The translations under genes were made by a program, and so were the position numbers. 11,348 nt of DNA from M3007 sp037130425 (GTDB lineage: Bacteria; Bacteroidota; Bacteroidia; Chitinophagales; Saprospiraceae), in NCBI GenBank assembly GCA_037130425.1, contig JBAXTB010000185.1, positions 1 to 11,348 on the forward strand. Reading direction: 5' to 3'. Every line of letters starts with the position of its first letter. Within the stretch, counting starts at the first letter, position 1. Of the stretch, positions 7,863 through 11,348 are shown one piece after another. A model generated the notes under the pieces. That model searched no databases. It worked only from the letters and a program-made list of their open reading frames with translations, and was not told where the DNA came from.

Positions 7863-7885
7863 CTGCAAGCATTTATCTTGCAGAA
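7861..7885. repeat. Perfect 9-bp inverted repeat (hairpin or operator)
   Basis: TTCTGCAAG and CTTGCAGAA are exact reverse complements around a seven-base loop (CATTTAT). It lies 110 bases before the ATG of the small HTH gene and overlaps the last bases of the weak promoter-like pair. It could be a 5' leader hairpin or a dimeric regulator's binding site. It is not followed by a T-run. Confidence 0.7.
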
Positions 7886-7994
7886 GTGCTTAAAAGTTCG
7901 GTGAGATTATGGGGATTTTACATTGTCAATGAAAACGCAATACCTGAATATTGTACCATGAACTAAAACCGTAAAACACCTAAAATAACCATTT

Positions 7995-8300
7995 ATGGGA
8001 GAGCCGCGCAAATTCATACTCGACCGATTTCAAAAGCACCTTCAAGAAAGTTTTGAAGCCTTTTGTTTACGCCACGACATTGAAAAAAGTGAACAGCAAT
8101 TGGTTACCTTTTTGATCGATCAGGATTTAATAGGATCAGTACAACTGCAACGCTTTACCGTTTTAAAAGAGTTTGAATACATGAACCAAATGCCCAATTG
8201 CCCTAAAACACAGATCGTTGACACACTCGCCAACCGTTTTTGTATTTCAGAAAGAACCGTGTGGAATATCTTGAAAACCGCTAAACCCCAGAAGAAATAA
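7995..8300 (+). CDS. Small helix-turn-helix protein, possible regulator
   Basis: 101 residues, helical throughout. The C-terminal part, about residues 70-95 (KTQIVDTLANRFCISERTVW), has the spacing of a helix-turn-helix: a first helix with LANRF, a turn at CIS and a recognition helix ERTVWNILK. The N-terminal 60 residues (FILDRFQKHLQESFEAF and following) are amphipathic and may dimerise the protein. The end is basic (KTAKPQKK). I cannot assign a named family; small DNA-binding proteins of this sort are common in Bacteroidota genomes. It is 237 bases upstream of, and in the same direction as, the nucleosidase-EAD gene, but that gene has a promoter of its own, so co-transcription is uncertain. 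Inferred role: local transcription regulator, perhaps of the nucleosidase gene or the divergent helical protein gene. Confidence 0.65.
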   Translation: MGEPRKFILDRFQKHLQESFEAFCLRHDIEKSEQQLVTFLIDQDLIGSVQLQRFTVLKEFEYMNQMPNCPKTQIVDTLANRFCISERTVWNILKTAKPQKK

Positions 8301-8382
8301 ATCCCAACCGGCCCCAAAAGCCTTGTTTTATAGAAAGCCGCTAAATAATACGGGCTAGTAATTCCCCTTATGTGTGCAAGAA

Positions 8383-8400
8383 GGGTTGCGAGGACAACCC
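8383..8400. repeat. 6-bp inverted repeat in the HTH-nucleosidase spacer
   Basis: GGGTTG and CAACCC pair perfectly around the loop CGAGGA. It is a GC-rich small hairpin 83 bases after the HTH gene's stop. It is not followed by a T-run, so a simple terminator is unlikely. Confidence 0.5.
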
Positions 8401-8436
8401 GCTGTGGAGCTGTTAGATTTCCGGAAACCACCCCAA

Positions 8437-8485
8437 AAACCGCCTTTTTCTTCAATTTTTTTTGTTTTTGTGATTTTGGCGGTTT
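8437..8485. repeat. Perfect 8-bp inverted repeat overlapping the nucleosidase promoter
   Basis: AAACCGCC (8437-8444) and GGCGGTTT (8478-8485) are exact reverse complements separated by 33 mostly T-rich bases. The right arm starts on the last base of the -33 TTTG (8475-8478) and runs into the promoter spacer, where a bound protein would compete with RNA polymerase. An operator pair or a long-loop hairpin are both possible. Confidence 0.65.
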
Positions 8486-8505
8486 AGACTGCCAAGATAA
8501 ATTTG
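8475..8505 (+). promoter_or_regulatory. Bacteroidota-type promoter of the nucleosidase-EAD gene
   Basis: TTTG (8475-8478), 19 bases, TAAATTTG (8498-8505): an exact TAnnTTTG at the standard distance from its -33 box. The ATG at 8538 is 32 bases further, leaving a short A-rich leader. This is one of the clearest promoters in the window and overlaps the inverted repeat at 8437-8485. Confidence 0.7.
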
Positions 8506-8537
8506 GTGTGACTACATTCGCGGAATAAAATTCAAGT

Positions 8538-9590
8538 ATGACCGTACTCATTTTGACGCCTTTACCCCTTGAATACGATGCCGTAAGCAAACACCTGAGC
8601 GGCGAACGTGAAACCATTTTTAAAGATGCTGCCGCTTTTGACATCGGCAGTTTTACGGGACAACACCATACCTACAAGGTAATTGTGCGCGAACCCGGCA
8701 TGAAAAACATCGACATGGCGTTGGCCACCGACCGCGCGATTGTCGAATTCAACCCGCAAATCGTGCTCCTTATCGGCATCGCCGGTGGGGTAAAAGACGT
8801 TAAAATCGGCGATGTGCTGATTGCCACCAAGGCTTACGGCTACGAAAGCGGCAAAGAAGACACCGACGGTTTTAAATCGCGTCCGGCGGTGGAATCTTTT
8901 AGCGGCGAGTTGCTCGCCCGCGCGCAGGTGGTACGCAGGCAAGGGAATTGGAAAAAACGCTGCGACGACGGCGCAACCGAGGCTTCTATTTTTATCGGCC
9001 CCATTGCTGCCGGCGACAAGGTTGTAGCCGGCATCAACAACCCGACTTACCAACGTATTAAAGAACACTACAACGATACCCTGGGCCTCGAAATGGAGGC
9101 CATTGGCTTTGCCACTGCCTTGCAGGGCCATCGCAAGATACACGGCTTAGCCATTCGCGGCATTTCAGACCTTTGCGAAAACAAATCAGAAACGGACAAA
9201 CAAAACTCGCAACCCCTCGCCGCCGAACACGCTGCTGCTGTGGGATTTGAATTGCTGGACATGCTGAATGCCGCTGATTTTATCCAATTGGATGAACCTG
9301 CCGCACCGGTAAATCAAACACACGCGGTCGACCAAACCGAAAAAGCGGCGCTCGTCGCGCGGGTACGCAAACTCATTGCTTCCGGGTACAGCCAGGAAGC
9401 CATTCAGGAACTCGCTGCATTTACGGAAAAGTACCTGCCCGAACTTAATATGGACATGCTGATGATTGCCGCTCAATGGGAGGGATTGTCTACCAAGATT
9501 CGCCGCGGCGTGATTTCCAATTCGGAATCGACGGTGGAAAGGAATCGGATTGTGGGGAATTTGCTGGATGTGTTGGGTAGGGTGGGGTGA
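8538..9590 (+). CDS. MTAN/PNP-superfamily nucleosidase fused to an effector-associated domain (EAD11-like)
   Basis: 350 residues, cytoplasmic. Residues 1-245 form a nucleoside phosphorylase/hydrolase fold like MTA/SAH nucleosidase. E12 (LTPLPLEYDAV) matches the N-terminal glutamate of MTAN. GIAGGV (80-85) is the glycine loop, AAGDKVVA (157-164) is the counterpart of SGD, E187 in LEMEAIGFA binds ribose in relatives, and D211 in RGISDLCENK is the usual catalytic acid. After a linker (about 250-266), residues 267-350 match the effector-associated domain pattern: VRKLIASGYSQEAIQEL, then LMIAAQWEGL, then RRGVIS and NRIVGNLLDVLG. Such EADs couple effectors to partner proteins in bacterial conflict systems, and related nucleosidases in Detocs-type immunity cleave ATP. 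The substrate here is inferred only; MTA/SAH, ATP or NAD-like molecules are all possible. It is separately promoted and convergent with the Cro/C1 regulator. No EAD partner lies in the window. Confidence 0.87.
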   Translation: MTVLILTPLPLEYDAVSKHLSGERETIFKDAAAFDIGSFTGQHHTYKVIVREPGMKNIDMALATDRAIVEFNPQIVLLIGIAGGVKDVKIGDVLIATKAYGYESGKEDTDGFKSRPAVESFSGELLARAQVVRRQGNWKKRCDDGATEASIFIGPIAAGDKVVAGINNPTYQRIKEHYNDTLGLEMEAIGFATALQGHRKIHGLAIRGISDLCENKSETDKQNSQPLAAEHAAAVGFELLDMLNAADFIQLDEPAAPVNQTHAVDQTEKAALVARVRKLIASGYSQEAIQELAAFTEKYLPELNMDMLMIAAQWEGLSTKIRRGVISNSESTVERNRIVGNLLDVLGRVG

Positions 9591-9621
9591 GGATTACCCT
9601 TTACCAACACATTCTACCCAA
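9573..9621. repeat. Inverted repeat with G-rich arm at the convergent gene ends
   Basis: TTGGGTAG (9573-9580), inside the last codons of the nucleosidase gene, pairs exactly with CTACCCAA (9614-9621) just before the stop of the convergent regulator gene. Inner GGGT/ACCC pairs could extend it. An A-run follows on the plus strand, so it is not a canonical terminator for the nucleosidase gene, though its position between convergent genes suggests transcript-end formation. Confidence 0.5.
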
Positions 9622-9627
9622 AAAAAT

Positions 9628-9957
9628 CTAAGGAGTTTGAGGTATCGGTAAGGCAGTTTTATGTGGCGCGTGTTTCGCGGTCATGTTTTCTTCCTGATCG
9701 GGCGTAATCAAAATGTCAGATCCGAGCGCGGTTTCTAATAATATAATACTCTTCAGGGTAAGGTTATGTTGCCCTGACAACCACTTGCTGATTTCTGATT
9801 CAGACTTTCCGATGGCGTTTGCCAAATCTCGTTGAGTCCAGTTACGCTGTTCCAGAAGATGGGCAACCCGCTGAGCGATCTCTAAGTTTTTGCGAACAAA
9901 ACGATGCGTATCAGGGGAGATGCGTTCTTTTAACCGACTAATTATTCCTTTTTTCAT
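9628..9957 (-). CDS. XRE (Cro/C1-type) helix-turn-helix regulator, antitoxin-like
   Basis: 109 residues. The Cro/C1 fold spans about 24-80: helix FVRKNLEIAQRVAHLLEQR, second helix TQRDLANAIG (41-50), recognition helix SESEISKWLSG (52-62) and the HNLTLKSIILLETALG helix that closes the domain in this Bacteroidota family. The tail from about 88 is polar and proline-containing, likely disordered. Relatives include HigA-type antitoxins and autoregulated repressors. No toxin-sized gene sits next to it: upstream is 412 bases without a credible ORF and downstream is the convergent nucleosidase gene, so it is either a solitary regulator or an orphan antitoxin. A clear promoter with an internal palindrome (10048-10078) precedes it, which fits autoregulation. 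The leader would be roughly 85 bases. Confidence 0.85.
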   Translation of the reverse strand: MKKGIISRLKERISPDTHRFVRKNLEIAQRVAHLLEQRNWTQRDLANAIGKSESEISKWLSGQHNLTLKSIILLETALGSDILITPDQEENMTAKHAPHKTALPIPQTP

Positions 9958-10047
9958 ATAGTTATTTCAAATTCCATACGCCTTCAAAAGTTAATGAGTA
10001 GTAGCGTACCAATGGGCCACTTATTTCTGGTAATTCGTTTAATGTTG

Positions 10048-10078
10048 CAAATATATTCACTTATAAGTTAAGGTTCAA
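10048..10078 (-). promoter_or_regulatory. Bacteroidota-type promoter of the Cro/C1 regulator gene
   Basis: On the minus strand TTG (10078-10076), 20 bases, then TATATTTG (10055-10048), an exact TAnnTTTG. Transcription would start near 10042, about 85 bases before the regulator's ATG. The spacer holds a 10-bp palindrome, making self-repression plausible. Confidence 0.65.
10059..10068. promoter_or_regulatory. Palindrome ACTTATAAGT, candidate operator
   Basis: A perfect 10-bp palindrome between the -33 and -7 boxes of the regulator promoter. Cro/C1-type proteins bind as dimers to palindromes in their own promoters, so this is a reasonable operator for the 9628-9957 product. Short AT-rich palindromes also arise by chance in such sequence. 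Confidence 0.45.
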
Positions 10079-10299
10079 GGATGTTTTAGAATAATTGATT
10101 CGGAAAATTTATCATAAGCCGTATTACAAAACAAAAATATCAGATTTGTTTTATCTTTACAAGCAAATTAAAAACTTTTTGTTTTTTTTAATATTGATGT
10201 CTAATTAATGTATTGTATGACTTGAATTGGAGAAATCCTTCTCAAAAAAATCTCTAAGATCTCCGCTAAAATTTTTCAATTTTGTCGCACCTTCACCGC

Positions 10300-10336
10300 G
10301 CCCAATTCAATTGGGCCTTTGGGCTGTTTACCCAAT
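10300..10336 (+). repeat. Overlapping complementary segments in the leader of the isomerase-like gene
   Basis: GCCCAATTCAATTGGGC (10300-10316) is a perfect 17-base dyad with one central base. It is followed by TTTGGG (10318-10323) and CCCAAT (10331-10336). Segment 2 can pair with 1 or 4, and segment 3 with 4 or 1, so alternative hairpins are possible. It ends 33 bases before the ATG at 10370. It could be an attenuator-like leader or a regulator site; no promoter is clear. Confidence 0.6.
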
Positions 10337-10369
10337 GCTTTTTTCTGTGAATCTGAATAAAAACACTTC

Positions 10370-11242
10370 ATGCCGACTCGTCGCCGCGTATTAAAAACCC
10401 TGCTTGCCAGTTTAGCCGCCGTTTCGACCCGGCCAAGTTTTGCTATGGCTGAAAACACGGACGATCCTATGTCAAAACTGAAAGGAAACGTACACCACTC
10501 GGTTTGTCGCTGGTGCTTCAATTCAATGCCGCTGGAGGATTTGTGCAAGGCCGTTAAACCGATGGGCATTACGGCAATTGATTTGGTAGGCCCGAAAGAC
10601 TGGCCCGTTTTGCAGCAACACGGCCTATATTCTTCCATGTGTAACGGCGCAGAAATCAACCTGATAAACGGCTGGAACGACAAACAATACCACGCCAAAC
10701 TGATTCAAAATTACACAGATATGATTCCGTTGGTGGCCAAAGCCGGGTATAAAAACCTGATCTGCTTCAGCGGCAACCGCAACGGCATGGACGATGAAAC
10801 CGGACTGAAAAACAGCGCGGAAGGCTTGAAAAAAATCATCGGACTGGCAGAAAAACACGGCGTGACAATTTGCATGGAACTGCTCAACAGCAAGGTCGAC
10901 CACAAGGACAATATGTGCGACCGCACACCTTGGGGCGTAGCGCTTTGCAAAGCCGTCGGCTCGGAACATTTCAAATTGCTGTACGATATTTACCACATGC
11001 AAATTGATGAAGGCGACGTGATTCGCACCATTCGGGATAATCACAATTTTATTGCGCATTATCACACCGCCGGTGTGCCAGGTCGACATGAAATTGATGA
11101 AAGCCAGGAATTGAATTATCCGGCTATTATGCGCGCCATTTTGGAAACGGGTTTCAAGGGTTATGTGGCGCAGGAGTTTATTCCGGCAGGGAAAGATCCG
11201 CTGGCGTCGTTGAAAAAAGCGGTGAAAATTTGTGATGTTTAA
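10370..11242 (+). CDS. Tat-exported sugar isomerase/epimerase-like TIM-barrel protein (hydroxypyruvate isomerase family)
   Basis: 290 residues. Residues 1 to about 27 form a twin-arginine signal: TRRRVLK, a hydrophobic stretch (LLASLAAVST) and PSFAMA, so the folded, metal-loaded enzyme probably goes to the periplasm. The rest is an AP-endonuclease-2/xylose-isomerase-like barrel closest to hydroxypyruvate isomerase (Hyi). Likely metal ligands are E170 (CMELLN), D206 (YDIYHMQ), H232 in HYHTAGVPGRHE, and E269 (AQEF). In the Hyi enzymes I recall, the third ligand position is a glutamine (HIQ-A-PGR), so histidine here may mark a subfamily. SVCRWCF near residue 44 replaces the common N-terminal strand of the barrel. 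The real substrate is unknown; related Tat-exported barrels in Bacteroidota often sit with sugar catabolism genes, but none is seen here. The leader holds complementary segments at 10300-10336. Confidence 0.85.
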   Translation: MPTRRRVLKTLLASLAAVSTRPSFAMAENTDDPMSKLKGNVHHSVCRWCFNSMPLEDLCKAVKPMGITAIDLVGPKDWPVLQQHGLYSSMCNGAEINLINGWNDKQYHAKLIQNYTDMIPLVAKAGYKNLICFSGNRNGMDDETGLKNSAEGLKKIIGLAEKHGVTICMELLNSKVDHKDNMCDRTPWGVALCKAVGSEHFKLLYDIYHMQIDEGDVIRTIRDNHNFIAHYHTAGVPGRHEIDESQELNYPAIMRAILETGFKGYVAQEFIPAGKDPLASLKKAVKICDV

Positions 11243-11270
11243 GCGAAATTCTTAAAAAACAAGGATTAAG

Positions 11271-11304
11271 GTCAATGTCATTGACTTAGGGATTTTGAAA
11301 CCCT
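11271..11304 (+). terminator. Two adjacent small stem-loops after the isomerase-like gene
   Basis: GTCAATG-T-CATTGAC (11271-11285) is a perfect dyad. It is followed by AGGG/CCCT arms with TTT/AAA inside (11288-11304). They begin 28 bases after the stop at 11242, so transcript-end formation is plausible. No strong T-run follows. The last 44 bases of the window show nothing I can name. Confidence 0.4.
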
Positions 11305-11348
11305 GAAAGGTAGGCTGTCCAGAATACAGAAAAAAAAGACCTTTACTT

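Larger units (their letters stand above)
7695..7994. other. AT-rich divergent intergenic region, 300 bases
   Basis: No open reading frame worth keeping on either strand. It holds the minus-strand promoter at 7713-7743, a weak plus-strand promoter-like pair at 7834-7862, a perfect hairpin at 7861-7885, and a short palindrome at 7917-7935 (CATTG-T-CAATG flanked by TTT/AAA outside one mismatch). The density of dyads suggests control of one or both divergent genes. Confidence 0.6.
9958..10369. other. AT-rich divergent intergenic region, 412 bases
   Basis: No convincing gene. It contains the minus-strand promoter and palindrome at 10048-10078, a central A/T-rich stretch (about 10080-10260) with no feature I can name, and a set of mutually complementary CCCAA/TTGGG segments at 10300-10336 before the isomerase-like gene. 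The only short frame (9962-10060, 32 codons) is rejected below. Confidence 0.6.

Noticed and set aside
8120..8644. A minus-strand frame of 174 codons covering the spacer between the small HTH gene and the nucleosidase gene.
   Set aside because: It overlaps both plus-strand genes and runs against the nucleosidase promoter. Composition and residues show no family.
8562..9143. A minus-strand frame of 193 codons inside the nucleosidase gene.
   Set aside because: Fully antisense to a gene with recognisable catalytic residues; a shadow frame.
9628..9957. A toxin-antitoxin pair formed by the Cro/C1 regulator and the RelE-like domain of the helicase.
   Set aside because: They are about 7 kb apart, separately promoted, and nothing in the sequence links them. 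Type II pairs are normally adjacent.
9962..10060. A 32-codon minus-strand frame starting GTG and ending four bases before the Cro/C1 regulator's ATG, a possible leader peptide or toxin remnant.
   Set aside because: Its GTG overlaps the spacer of the exact TTG-N20-TATATTTG promoter, so the transcript would begin inside the frame. No ATG exists in frame and the peptide matches nothing I know. A peptide-like sequence ending so close to the regulator remains mildly suspicious.
10625..11089. A minus-strand frame of 154 codons inside the isomerase-like gene.
   Set aside because: Fully antisense to a gene with a Tat signal and conserved metal ligands; a shadow frame.
1..11348. CRISPR array, insertion sequence, tRNA or rRNA gene.
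   Set aside because: No regularly spaced direct repeats, no transposase frame with terminal inverted repeats, and no cloverleaf or rRNA-like stretch were seen on either strand.

Overview
The window reads as a chromosomal stretch of a Bacteroidota bacterium, and a Saprospiraceae-like member is my best guess. Four upstream regions carry the phylum's promoter type (TTG/TTTG near -33, TAnnTTTG near -7). Start codons follow A-rich leaders rather than strong Shine-Dalgarno sites. The products are also typical of the phylum: a single-domain secreted FN3-like protein, a Tat-exported sugar isomerase-like protein and large helical proteins of unknown function. No RNA gene, insertion sequence, CRISPR array or phage structural gene is visible.

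Layout. Positions 31-2895 (minus) encode a 954-residue multidomain SF1 helicase: RelE/ParE-like N-terminus, UvrD-type motor, ankyrin-like repeats, winged-helix-like segment and charged tail. Positions 2993-4579 (minus) encode an AT-rich GT-C (ArnT/GT39-like) membrane glycosyltransferase. Divergent from it, 4618-5535 (plus) encodes an HTH protein fused to a PLD-like domain without an HKD motif (DUF5919-like). Positions 5768-6154 (plus) encode a small secreted FN3-like protein. It converges, across a strong stem-loop at 6168-6203, on a 492-residue helical-repeat protein of unknown function (6216-7694, minus). A 300-base divergent intergenic region follows, with a perfect 9-bp hairpin. Then come a small HTH protein (7995-8300, plus) and a nucleosidase fused to an effector-associated domain (8538-9590, plus). 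Converging on the latter is a Cro/C1-type regulator (9628-9957, minus) with a promoter and a palindrome upstream. The right end holds a Tat-signal hydroxypyruvate-isomerase-like TIM-barrel protein (10370-11242, plus).

How it fits together. Three proteins have architectures common in bacterial conflict or stress-response systems: the RelE-like/helicase/ankyrin protein, the HTH-PLD-like protein and the nucleosidase-EAD protein. With two small HTH regulators nearby, the region resembles an accessory, defence-type neighbourhood rather than one operon. Almost every gene is separately promoted or oppositely oriented. The best candidate for something little described is the nucleosidase-EAD gene, whose promoter overlaps one arm of a perfect inverted repeat. 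Next are the helicase fusion and the HTH-PLD protein. The glycosyltransferase, FN3 protein and isomerase look like ordinary envelope and metabolic genes. All family calls come from reading motifs by eye; no database search was possible.
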